From contig CAXTAK010000003.1 of NCBI GenBank assembly GCA_964242735.1, positions 124,001-188,000 on the forward strand: a stretch of DNA of 64,000 bases, written 5' to 3'. The stretch is from CADCUY01 sp964242735. GTDB lineage: Bacteria > Actinomycetota > Actinomycetes > Actinomycetales > Quadrisphaeraceae. The notes under the pieces were generated by a model. The model saw only the letters and a list, made by a program, of their open reading frames with translations, had not been told where the DNA came from and made no database searches. Within the stretch, counting starts at the first letter, position 1, and every line of letters starts with the position of its first letter. The translations under genes and the position numbers were made by a program. This document shows positions 8,859 to 16,173 of the stretch, piece by piece.

Positions 8859-8941
8859 CTTGACTCCTTTCACGCCCGCCCCTACGGTGGCGAGTGCTGT
8901 AAGGATCCTACTGCTGATGACCCCTGACCCTGGAGGCCCGC
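8859..8941. promoter_or_regulatory. divergent promoter region CGNR regulator / EamA transporter
   Basis: The 83-base spacer between two divergent starts must hold both promoters. It contains an AT-richer stretch TGTAAGGATCCTA with the 8-bp palindrome AGGATCCT at 8902-8909, a candidate -10 or operator, and a GGAGG at 8933-8937 placed 5 bases before the transporter GTG. Assignment of the palindrome as regulator site is inference. Confidence 0.4.
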
Positions 8942-9904
8942 GTGCCCGCACCCCGCACCGCCGGCCTCGGCGTGGCGCTGGTCTCCGCCGCCACCTTCGG
9001 CACGTCCGGCGCGTTCGCGGCATCACTGCTCGACGCCGGGTGGACGCCCGGCGCCGCCGTGACGGCCCGCGTGGCCATCGCCGCCCTCGTCCTCACCGCG
9101 CCCGCCCTGCTGCAGCTGCGGGGCCGCGGTGCGGCGCTGCGCCGCGGCGCCCGGCCGGTGCTGGTCTACGGGCTGGTCGCGGTGGCGGGCACCCAGCTGT
9201 GCTACTTCAACGCCGTCGCCCACCTGTCGGTGGGCGTCGCGCTGCTGCTGGAGTACTCCGCCGCCCTGCTCGTGGTCGTCTGGCTCTGGCTGCGACGCGG
9301 CCAGCGGCCGCGACGCCTGACGGTCGCCGGCTCGCTGGTGGCCGTGGTCGGGCTGGCGCTCGTGCTGGACCTGTCCGGCCGCCAGCAGCTCGACCCGGTC
9401 GGAGTGCTGTGGGGGCTCGGCGCGGCCGCGGGGCTCGCGGTCTACTTCGTGCTGGGCGCCGGCGCCGACGACCCGCTGCCGCCCCTGGTGCTCGTCTGGG
9501 GCGGCCTCGGCGTCGGGACCCTGGCGCTGCTGGCCGCGGCGGCGACCGGCCTGCTCGGCATGAGCGCCCCCCTCACCGACGTGGTGCTGCTCGGCGCGCG
9601 GGTGAGCTGGCTGGTGCCGGTGCTGGCCCTGTCGCTGGTCGCCGCGGTCGTCGCCTACGTCACCGGCGTCCGGGCAGCGCGGCTGCTCGGCGCCCGGCTG
9701 GCCTCGTTCGTGGGCCTCACCGAGGTGCTGTTCGCGGTGGCCTTCGCCTGGCTGCTGCTCGGCCAGGTGCCCGGGCCCGTCCAGGTCGCGGGCGGCGCCC
9801 TCGTGCTCGGCGGGGTGGCGCTGGTCCGGCTGGACGAGCTCCGCGCGGCGCGCCCCGCCCCGTCGGTGCCGGCGCAGGCGCCCGCGCCCGCGCCCACCAG
9901 CTGA
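8942..9904 (+). CDS. EamA/DMT superfamily transporter
   Basis: 320 residues, almost wholly hydrophobic, with about ten membrane helices in two EamA repeats: the first begins GLGVALVSAATFGTSGAFAA, the second near LDPVGVLWGLGAAAGLAVYF. GTG 8942 has a good GGAGG ribosome site. Members export amino acids or other small metabolites; the substrate here is unknown. The Pro/Ala-rich tail after residue 300 is cytosolic. The likely regulator is the divergent CGNR protein. Confidence 0.9.
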   Translation: MPAPRTAGLGVALVSAATFGTSGAFAASLLDAGWTPGAAVTARVAIAALVLTAPALLQLRGRGAALRRGARPVLVYGLVAVAGTQLCYFNAVAHLSVGVALLLEYSAALLVVVWLWLRRGQRPRRLTVAGSLVAVVGLALVLDLSGRQQLDPVGVLWGLGAAAGLAVYFVLGAGADDPLPPLVLVWGGLGVGTLALLAAAATGLLGMSAPLTDVVLLGARVSWLVPVLALSLVAAVVAYVTGVRAARLLGARLASFVGLTEVLFAVAFAWLLLGQVPGPVQVAGGALVLGGVALVRLDELRAARPAPSVPAQAPAPAPTS

Positions 9905-9961
9905 CCGGCCCGCCAGCTGACCCGTCAGCGCCGGCACGTCGGCTGGTGGGCCATGCCCCAC

Positions 9962-10069
9962 GACCAGAACGGCCCCCGACCGCGTCTCCGCAGGTCGGGG
10001 GCTCCTCTGTCGCTGTCTCAGAACGAGCGCGCCCGGCAGGACTCGAACCTGCGACCTTCTGATCCGTAG
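9962..10069 (-). repeat. attL-like repeat: displaced 3' half of tRNA-Arg plus terminator
   Basis: The 108 bases match 17526-17634 almost exactly. Bases from about 10030 to 10069 are the tRNA-Arg(ACG) 3' half, from the anticodon loop to the acceptor, in minus orientation; the 5' half is absent, so this is no functional tRNA. One difference inside the tRNA part is a G here versus an A at the other copy, next to the T-arm. Similarity goes on beyond the tRNA end through the terminator hairpin. This is the mark of site-specific integration at the tRNA. Confidence 0.85.
9972..10002. terminator. hairpin terminator, left copy
   Basis: Arms GCCCCCGACC (9972-9981) and GGTCGGGGGC (9993-10002) pair perfectly around an 11-base loop, followed by CTCCTCTGTCG. 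It would end transcription from the transporter gene and, on the minus strand, originally that of the tRNA-Arg. A diverged copy lies beside the intact tRNA. Confidence 0.7.
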
Positions 10070-10257
10070 GCGCCACGGAGACGTCCGGGGCGGTGCGGAG
10101 GAGACTCCCGGCAAGGGCATCGGTCCAGCTCAAGAGGCCTTTCGACCTGGAGGTTGTCCCGGGCGGGCCGCCGTCGTCCACGACCGTCCGTGACACTCCT
10201 GTGCCACTCCCGACCGTCGTGAGCGCGGGCGGGACGTCGGTCCAGCGCCCGCGCCCC

Positions 10258-10413
10258 TCAGGCGCTGGAGAGGACCGAGTGGGTGGGGCTGGGTGCAGTC
10301 TGGGACATCAGGAGCACCAGGGGGTCCGGCGCCAGGCCGGCGGCCCGGTCGACGTCGACCTCGAGGCGGGCAGCGGCGACCTGCTCACGGGTGACGGTGA
10401 TCGACTCGCTCAC
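10258..10413 (-). CDS. 51-residue element-encoded protein
   Basis: GTG at 10413 overlaps the stop of the upstream membrane-protein frame as GTGA, supporting translation. The product (VSESITVTREQVAAARLEVD, then VDRAAGLAPDPLVLLMSQ) is a short acidic helix-forming protein of a type seen in actinomycete integrative elements; function unknown. The coupling and sensible amphipathic sequence make it more likely real than most frames of this size. Confidence 0.5.
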   Translation of the reverse strand: MSESITVTREQVAAARLEVDVDRAAGLAPDPLVLLMSQTAPSPTHSVLSSA

Positions 10414-10936
10414 TGCGGGACCTCTCCTTCGGTGCCTGCTGCCTCACTGCCCGTGCTGCCTGGACCGCTCGTTCCGCCTACCTGACCCGTTCGACCCGCG
10501 CCGCCGCCCGGGACCTCACCCTGGGAGGCTGATCCCTCGAGCCTGAAGGCCGGTGGTTGGCCGGTGCGCGCCTGGATCCGACGTGCCTGCTCCAGTGTGG
10601 CGTGCAGGTGCGAGCGCATCACCTGAGCCTTGACCAGGGCGGCCTCCTCGGGGGTGAGGTCACTCATCCGGGCGAGCGCGCCGAACACGGCCAGGCCCTG
10701 CTTCCGGCTGAGCGGGTGCTCGCTGCGCTCGAGCTCCAGGGCGTGCCTGAACAGGTCCCGGGCGGCACCGGAGCGTTCACGCTGGTGGGTCCCGACGTAC
10801 GGCGGGTGACCCTGGAGGTGACCAGGGTTCCGACCAGTGCCAGGGCGCCGCCGAGGACACCGGAACCGAGGGCGATCAGGGCCGTCGCCCACAGCGGCAC
10901 CCGCGCGGGGCGCACCGCAGCGGCCCACCAGGACAC
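10410..10936 (-). pseudogene. frameshifted small membrane protein of the element
   Basis: An N-terminal frame from GTG 10936 encodes a clear transmembrane helix (ATALIALGSGVLGGALALVG) ending TLVTSRVT. The continuation appears in another frame as THQRERSGAARDLFRHALEL and then LARMSDLTPEEAALVKAQVM, up to the stop at 10410. Reading one membrane protein of about 175 residues needs a single frame change near 10795-10815. Either a real mutation or a sequencing error; function unknown. Confidence 0.5.
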
Positions 10937-11465
10937 CCCCGGACCCGCTCACAGCAGTTGCACGAGCGGTGCGCACGACCACGTCCTCAGGTGCGCCGGG
11001 ATCTCTGCGAGCGACACCCACCTCGACACCGCCAGCGAGATCGACCGAGCACCCTTGCCGAGAGTCTTGCCCGAGCTGGACCCCGTGCGCCCCGAGCACC
11101 ACCTGTGGCGGACGCGGTGGCGGCTGCACCCGGCGGCGGAGCCTCGTGGCGGTGATCTGGCGGCTGATCCGGTGGTCCTCGACCTCCGTTCCGGCGGATG
11201 TCCACGCCGACACGGTCGTCCGGTGGTGCGGCTGCTCGTCGGCGCCCTCGCTGCTCCTGGCGGTGATCGACCGCTGTCCTGCACGTGGGTCCTCGATGGC
11301 GCCCGCTGGCGCTTCGAGCGCCGTCGTGGCCGCCCGCAGGCGGTCGCGGCGGCGTCGTCTGCTGAGCAGACGCATATCTTGCTCCGCTCTCCCTCACCAG
11401 CCAGGCAAGGGTCGGCGGGCACGACGCAGCCGGAGCCGTCGAGACCGTCCCTGGCCTCACCGAGG
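10937..11465. other. stretch without a convincing gene
   Basis: Several overlapping frames exist on both strands, but none has a recognisable fold, consistent codon bias or a good start. A minus frame from 11375 (beginning MRLLSRRRRRDRLRAATTAL) could be the start of another decayed protein upstream of the membrane-protein remnant. I read the stretch as eroded coding DNA of the element. Confidence 0.4.
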
Positions 11466-11480
11466 TACTGTCTGACAGTA
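11466..11480. promoter_or_regulatory. perfect 15-bp palindrome, candidate toxin-antitoxin operator
   Basis: TACTGTC-T-GACAGTA ends 4 bases before the GTG of the downstream toxin-like gene. Its right arm overlaps a plausible -10 (CAGTAT), so a repressor bound here would block a near-leaderless promoter. The ribbon-helix-helix antitoxin encoded downstream is the natural candidate to bind it. Confidence 0.6.
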
Positions 11481-11484
11481 TGGC

Positions 11485-11742
11485 GTGGTGGAGATCCGGT
11501 TCACCCAGGCGGCGCGCAAGCACCGCATCGGCCGGACCTCCACGCGCCACGTCATGGCGACCACCACCGCGACCGGCACGACCACCGACCAGGGGAACCC
11601 CGGCTGGCGCTACATCGGCCCCGACGAGCGCGGCCGAGAGCTGGAGGTCGTCGCTGTGGAGGTAGCCGGGGCTGACGGTGACTTCCTGCTCGTCATCCAC
11701 GTCATGCCCACCGCTCTCCGAGGAGGAAGCACAGATGCCTGA
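11485..11742 (+). CDS. predicted toxin (BrnT-like small protein)
   Basis: 85 residues from GTG 11485: VVEIRFTQAARKHRIGRTST, then WRYIGPDERGRELEVVAVEV and FLLVIHVMPTALR. The strand pattern, the conserved R-KHRIGR segment and the VIHVMPT end are what I know from small actinomycete proteins encoded ahead of CopG-like antitoxins; the fold is BrnT/RelE-like by inference. Overlaps the next gene by 8 bases. The site of action (likely mRNA) is only inferred. Confidence 0.6.
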   Translation: MVEIRFTQAARKHRIGRTSTRHVMATTTATGTTTDQGNPGWRYIGPDERGRELEVVAVEVAGADGDFLLVIHVMPTALRGGSTDA

Positions 11743-12049
11743 CCTGACGCCCCCCACGATTACCACCGACACCCCCATCGGGCCCGACGTCGACCTCGCC
11801 CGCGACGACGTCCGCCTCGCGGACGGGACCCGCCTGACCGAGGAGCTCGCCGCCGGCATCGTCGACCAGGTCCGCCGATCCTCTGGGCGCCCCTCGCTGT
11901 CCGGCCAGCCCGCCGCCTCCCCGCAGATCGCCTTCCGCGTCACCCCGGACGTCCGGCAGCGAGCCGCCGAGGTGGCTGCCCGTGAGGGCAAGACCATCTC
12001 CCAGCTCGCCCGCGAGGCGCTCGAGGACCGGGTCGCCGCGTCGCAGTGA
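11735..12049 (+). CDS. predicted ribbon-helix-helix antitoxin (CopG-like)
   Basis: 104 residues from ATG 11735, with GAGGAGG at 11719-11725 region as ribosome site. The C-terminal part IAFRVTPDVRQRAAEVAAREGKT is cut by QLAREALEDRV and forms a strand-helix-helix DNA-binding unit; the N terminus (ARDDVRLADGTRLTEELAAG) probably wraps the toxin. Order toxin-then-antitoxin is as in brnTA and higBA. It most likely neutralises the 85-residue protein and represses the operon through the palindrome at 11466. Confidence 0.65.
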   Translation: MPDLTPPTITTDTPIGPDVDLARDDVRLADGTRLTEELAAGIVDQVRRSSGRPSLSGQPAASPQIAFRVTPDVRQRAAEVAAREGKTISQLAREALEDRVAASQ

Positions 12050-12156
12050 CAGAGCCTTTGCCTGGTCGGGCAACTTCCCGGGGCAAGGGTCGTGGCAAGA
12101 CTCTGGGCAAGGCTCTGCCGGTGCGCTGACTCCGACCACCGTCGGAGGGACTGGAC

Positions 12157-12331
12157 ATGGACGAGCTGCTGCTGCGGGTCGAGGACGTCGCCGAGCTGCT
12201 CGGCATCGGGCGCACCGCGTCTACCTGCTCATCAAGTGCGGCGACCTCGAGTCGGTCTCGGTGGACCACGGCGGCCATCCACAGCCCTGCACCGCTGCGT
12301 CGATCGGCTGACCGGCGAGACCGCATCCTGA
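12157..12331 (+). pseudogene. excisionase (MerR-like HTH), two frameshifts
   Basis: ATG 12157 opens MDELLLRVEDVAELLGIGRT, the helix-turn-helix of excisionase-family proteins. The natural continuation VYLLIKCGDLESVSVDH is found only after a frame change near 12215, and the end ALHRCVDRLTGETAS only after a second change near 12275. As it stands translation stops early in an unrelated tail. It lies 55 bases ahead of the integrase, the normal xis-int order. Confidence 0.75.
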
Positions 12332-12385
12332 CCCGCTCAGCGAGCACGCCAGCACCGGCCTCGTGCGCGTGAGGAGCGGAGCGCC

Positions 12386-13531
12386 ATGACCAGCCGTGAC
12401 CCGATCGTCCGCAAGACCCTCGACGACGGCACCACCCGGTACTGGGTGCGCCTCGACGTCGGCCTGGACCCGGCCACCGGCCGGCGGCGTCAGCGCCGGG
12501 CCTCCTTCCGCACGCTGCGGCAGGCGAAGACCTGGGTCGCCGAGACCAGGGTCAGTGCCGAGCGCGGCACCTACCTCGACCGCCACCGCGTCAGCCTCAG
12601 CGAGCACCTCGACGGGTGGCTCGCCGGGCGCCTCAACATCCGGCCCTCGACCCGCCTGTCCTACGGCAACGTGCTGCGGCCCTTCCACGAGCAGCTCGGC
12701 GCCGTCGAGGTCGGCGCCCTCACGCGGGCGCAGGTGGAGTCCGTGCGCGACGGGCTGCTCGACGGCTCCCTGCGCAAGGTCGGCGCACCGGGGCGCCCGC
12801 TGAGCGCGCGGTCGGTCCGCTACGCCCTGCAGACGCTCGAGGCGGCCCTGCAGAGCGCCGTGCGCGACGGCCTGGTCTCTCGCAACGTCGTCGAGCACGT
12901 CGAGCGGCCATGTGGCGCCTCAGCACCCGGGGCGGCGTGGAACGCGGACCAGGCCCGCGCCTTCCTCGCCGTCGCGGCGACCGACCGGCTGCACGCCGGC
13001 TGGCTGCTGGCCTTCCACGGCCTGCGGCGCGGCGAGGTGCTCGGGCTGCGCTGGGAGGACATCGACCTCGAGCAGCGCACCATCAGCATCACCCGCGCCC
13101 GGGTGGCGGTCGGCGGGGACGTCGTCGTCAGCGGCACCAAGACAGCGCGCGGGACGCGCATCCTGCCGCTACCGGTGGACGTCGTCGACGCACTGGACGC
13201 TCTGCGGGCGCAGTCGATTCAGGAGCGGACAGCGCTGGGACCCGCCTACGACCCCACCGGGTACGTCATCGTGGACGAGGCCGGGGCGCCCCTGCGGCCG
13301 GAGGCCTTCTCCGACGCCTTCCGGAAGCTCGCCCTGCATGCGGGCTGCCCTCTTGTGCGCCTGCACGACCTGCGCCACACCAGCGTCTCGCTCAAGCGCT
13401 CGCTCGGCTGGCCCGACCACCTCGTCGCGGCCTGGCACGGCCACGACGAGAGCGTCATGCGACGCACGTACACCCACCACTACCTGGCCGACCTGCGAGC
13501 ACACGCCGACGCGCTGACCGGCGGACTGTGA
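12386..13531 (+). CDS. tyrosine recombinase (phage-type integrase)
   Basis: 381 residues. An N-terminal AP2-like arm-binding part (TRYWVRLDVGLDPATGRRRQ, residues 17-36), a SAM-like core-binding domain (about 70-175) and the catalytic domain (185-375). The active-site set is complete: R214 in GLRRGEVLGLRW, K252 in the beta hairpin, H327 and R330 in LHDLRHTS, H353 in WHGH and Y362. It should catalyse integration at the tRNA-Arg. The gene looks intact although its excisionase partner is broken. Confidence 0.95.
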   Translation: MTSRDPIVRKTLDDGTTRYWVRLDVGLDPATGRRRQRRASFRTLRQAKTWVAETRVSAERGTYLDRHRVSLSEHLDGWLAGRLNIRPSTRLSYGNVLRPFHEQLGAVEVGALTRAQVESVRDGLLDGSLRKVGAPGRPLSARSVRYALQTLEAALQSAVRDGLVSRNVVEHVERPCGASAPGAAWNADQARAFLAVAATDRLHAGWLLAFHGLRRGEVLGLRWEDIDLEQRTISITRARVAVGGDVVVSGTKTARGTRILPLPVDVVDALDALRAQSIQERTALGPAYDPTGYVIVDEAGAPLRPEAFSDAFRKLALHAGCPLVRLHDLRHTSVSLKRSLGWPDHLVAAWHGHDESVMRRTYTHHYLADLRAHADALTGGL

Positions 13532-13834
13532 TACTTGACTGGAACAGCCTCCGCGGCGAGCCGCCAGGCACAGGGAGCGAGGCGCGACTCCAAGTCGCCT
13601 GTTGCAGCATCACCACTATGCAAGCTGCATCCTGGCAACAATGGACAGTTCCTCGTCGTCGACGCAGATGGCGCAAACGACCACACCGCCCTCGCATCCT
13701 GTTGGCGTGGAAGCCGGGCAGCCGGGCGACCCGCCCTGGCTCGGTGAGGCTGTACCCCTGCCCCTACCCGTGGTCGGGGGCGACGGCTAGGGTTCGACGA
13801 GAACTTGGCCCATCGGGAGGGGCGCTGCAGGGCT
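13532..13834. other. intergenic stretch between integrase and cargo
   Basis: About 300 bases with no credible gene. Base composition shifts here from the very GC-rich background to a more balanced one. Just before the toxin start there is GGGAGGGG (13815-13822), a possible though distant ribosome site. A promoter for the HigB/HigA pair must lie here but I see no clear hexamers. Confidence 0.5.
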
Positions 13835-14164
13835 GTGAGACTGAGCTTCGACACGCTGAGCCTTCGGCTCTTGTGCGAGGACCCTGCGGTGGCTAGGAAG
13901 GAGTTGGGAGATGACATGGCCGAGCTGCTCATTGATCGTCTGGCAGATCTTCGCGCGGCAGAATCCATGGCGGATCTACCGCTTGGGGGGACAGGTGAGC
14001 TGGCCACCGATGTCGTAAACTTTGCCATCTCAGTTAGCGTCAATCTCCGCATTATTGCGGCCCCAAACCACGACCGGCGCGTTTGGCCAACAAGCGGTAA
14101 CGTTTCGGGCAAACAGATATGGCGCATCAAGATTCTGAAGTTGGAGTGGACGAGCGATGACTGA
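13835..14164 (+). CDS. HigB-like (RelE/ParE superfamily) toxin candidate
   Basis: 109 residues from GTG 13835: VRLSFDTLSLRLLCEDPAVA, ELGDDMAELLIDRLADLRAA, and near the end VWPTSGNVSGKQIWRIKILK. The helix-helix then strand layout, and its position overlapping an HTH/ImmA gene by 8 bases, fit the HigB side of a toxin-antitoxin pair that would cleave mRNA on the ribosome. Codon use is much less GC-biased than in flanking genes, so the pair was probably acquired separately from the integrase. Confidence 0.7.
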   Translation: MRLSFDTLSLRLLCEDPAVARKELGDDMAELLIDRLADLRAAESMADLPLGGTGELATDVVNFAISVSVNLRIIAAPNHDRRVWPTSGNVSGKQIWRIKILKLEWTSDD

Positions 14165-15257
14165 GACGACCGAGTGGCTACCGCGATGGGCCTCCCCTCC
14201 GGGCAGGACCATCGTTGTCTTATTGAATCAGCGCGGTTCGACACCAGATGATCTAGCAGACATCCTAAAGGTGACGCCAAGCACGGCTGACGCCATTCTC
14301 GCCAGTACTGTGCAGATGAATGACGACCTTGCTCTACGACTTTCCCAGTCGCTCGGCGCCAGCCAGACCTTCTGGCTGAATCGATTTCACCAATACACCG
14401 AAGACTCCTTGAGGGTTGAGGCGGACTCTTGGGCCCAGCAGGCGCCTAACGAGCTGACTACCACGTTGGGGTGGGTAGAACCCTCAAATAGTTGGCTCGA
14501 GCGGATCGACCGCCTCATCTCCTTTTTTGACGTTGAAGATGTAAGGGAGTGGAGGAGTCAGTACGGGTCAATATTAGCCAATACGCAGTACCGGCGGAGC
14601 CACAAATTTGCTGACAATGACGTTGCCGTCGCAGCATGGCTTCGGCAAGCGCAAATCCAAGCCCGCACCATTCATCTATCCGACTTTCGCATAGGAGATG
14701 TGCGTGCCATGGCCGCGTCGGCCCGCGCACTCACATGGCTAAGTGATCCTGCATACTTTGTACCGCGCCTCACTGGATTGTGCGCCGATGTGGGCATCGC
14801 GGTCGCTCTAGTCAAAGCTCCCATGGGGTGTCCAATTAGTGGCGCCCGCCACTACACGGAGTCAGGACATCCTTTGATCTGCTTAAGTGCTCGTTACTTG
14901 ACCGACGATCACTTGTGGTTCACGTTTTTCCATGAGATCGCACACATCTTACTTCACGGCAGCACTAAAACCTACGTTGAGGATCTTGATCCAGAAGGAG
15001 GTCTTAGTCCCGACGAGATTGACGAGGATGAGGCGAACAGTTGGGCAGAGGAATTTATCCTGCCGACCTCCATCAGAGAAAAATCGAGCGGTACACGGTT
15101 GTCTCATGACCATGTCCGCCGGCTAGCGCGCGATCTGCGCATAGCGCCTGGCCTACTTGTTGGGCAGTTCCAGGTGACCGGTGACCTAGATTTTGGGTAC
15201 CTCAACCGACTCAAGCGCCGCTACAAATGGGTGGGAACTAGCCTCGAAAAGGCTTGA
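14157..15257 (+). CDS. HigA-type HTH fused to ImmA/IrrE metallopeptidase
   Basis: 366 residues. Residues 15-75 form a HigA/XRE-like helix-turn-helix (DDLADILKVTPSTADAILAS), and residues 200-340 an ImmA/IrrE zinc peptidase with FFHEIAHILLH (H259, E260, H263) and the downstream glutamate in DEANSWAEEF (E292). Such fusions act as antitoxin/repressors that may be inactivated by, or act through, proteolysis. TTA leucine codons and balanced base composition mark it as foreign. Its 3' end overlaps the convergent pyrophosphorylase-like gene by 20 bases. Confidence 0.85.
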   Translation: MTETTEWLPRWASPPGRTIVVLLNQRGSTPDDLADILKVTPSTADAILASTVQMNDDLALRLSQSLGASQTFWLNRFHQYTEDSLRVEADSWAQQAPNELTTTLGWVEPSNSWLERIDRLISFFDVEDVREWRSQYGSILANTQYRRSHKFADNDVAVAAWLRQAQIQARTIHLSDFRIGDVRAMAASARALTWLSDPAYFVPRLTGLCADVGIAVALVKAPMGCPISGARHYTESGHPLICLSARYLTDDHLWFTFFHEIAHILLHGSTKTYVEDLDPEGGLSPDEIDEDEANSWAEEFILPTSIREKSSGTRLSHDHVRRLARDLRIAPGLLVGQFQVTGDLDFGYLNRLKRRYKWVGTSLEKA

Positions 15258-16173
15258 ATTCAAGCGGGCTCTTTTGCCAATTGCAAATTGCATCCTCGAG
15301 CACGTCATAGCCAACAAACAATTGCTTCTCCAGGGCAGCAACTACCCCCTCGAGCTCACGGATTGGCAATGTCTTGTCAGCCGCACCGGTCGCCAAGAAG
15401 GAAACGCCTCTGCGGGGCCCGGTCGCTCCCCGTAAATAGGCATGAGTAGGGACGGAGGCAAGCAGTCCAACCTTGTACGCCATCATCAGCCAGTCAAATC
15501 GTGCAGTGCGACCAAATCTGCGAACTTCCGCCATGGCGTCGAATAATAAGTCGAACCCGCCCTGTCCGTCCGGGAAGCCAGTGATGGCCTCTATTCTCTT
15601 GACGTGGCCATCGTCGCCGACCCAGTCGACGTAGGACTCCACTACAGCCCCCGTGCCGACGGGGGACCAAGCGTCCAGGCTCTCATACTTGCGATGATTG
15701 CCGAACCCACCAGGCCGATGACGGGCTCGGATCGCTTCAGCAGCTTGCGCTAACCACGCTCTAAATCCCGAGACATCCTCGACGATTGCCTGCCAGGTCC
15801 AAGTAGGGACTTGCCCAAGAGCGCCATAGATATCTGCCGCGTACCCATATCCTGAGCGACGATTCTTCCCAAAATGGGCATACAGGAAGATCATCCAGAA
15901 TGCTTCGTCTAGGTTTCCGTTACGGCGGTGAATAATTGCGGCTCGAACGGGGTCAAAGATCCCACTATGGGGATCCAAACTTCCTACAGCCAGATCCGGG
16001 CGGTTAACTAGATAGGCGACATACCGGTTTCTCCTCTGACTTTCGATGATCTGCTCGACCAGCGATGTAACGGCGGCATCCTCCATGAGCCCAAGAAGGG
16101 ACCCGCGCCGCTCGACCATCGCCTGTAGGGCGAGGGTGAGTCGACGACCTTCTGCTGCGTCTGCAGGTCTCAT
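15238..16173 (-). CDS. alpha-glutamyl/putrescinyl thymine pyrophosphorylase clade 3 protein
   Basis: 311 residues. The family motifs I recognise are FDPVRAAIIHRRNGNLDEAF (73-92) with FGKN following, FGNHRKYESLDAWSP with GTGAVVESYVDWVG (157-186), FGRTARFDWLMM (220-231) and EDAICNWQKSP (293-303). The family has a helix-hairpin-helix glycosylase-like fold and in phages related clades replace a pyrophosphate on 5-hydroxymethyl-dU in DNA with an amino group; clade 3 in bacteria has no demonstrated reaction. ATG 16173 overlaps the stop of the synthase gene (ATGA), so the two are coupled and should work in one pathway. No 5-hmdU kinase is encoded nearby. Confidence 0.8.
   Translation of the reverse strand: MRPADAAEGRRLTLALQAMVERRGSLLGLMEDAAVTSLVEQIIESQRRNRYVAYLVNRPDLAVGSLDPHSGIFDPVRAAIIHRRNGNLDEAFWMIFLYAHFGKNRRSGYGYAADIYGALGQVPTWTWQAIVEDVSGFRAWLAQAAEAIRARHRPGGFGNHRKYESLDAWSPVGTGAVVESYVDWVGDDGHVKRIEAITGFPDGQGGFDLLFDAMAEVRRFGRTARFDWLMMAYKVGLLASVPTHAYLRGATGPRRGVSFLATGAADKTLPIRELEGVVAALEKQLFVGYDVLEDAICNWQKSPLEFKPFRG

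Noticed and set aside
10029..10069. A second tRNA-Arg gene
   Set aside because: Only the 3' half from the anticodon loop is present; no D-arm or 5' acceptor strand follows, so it is a displaced attachment-site fragment.
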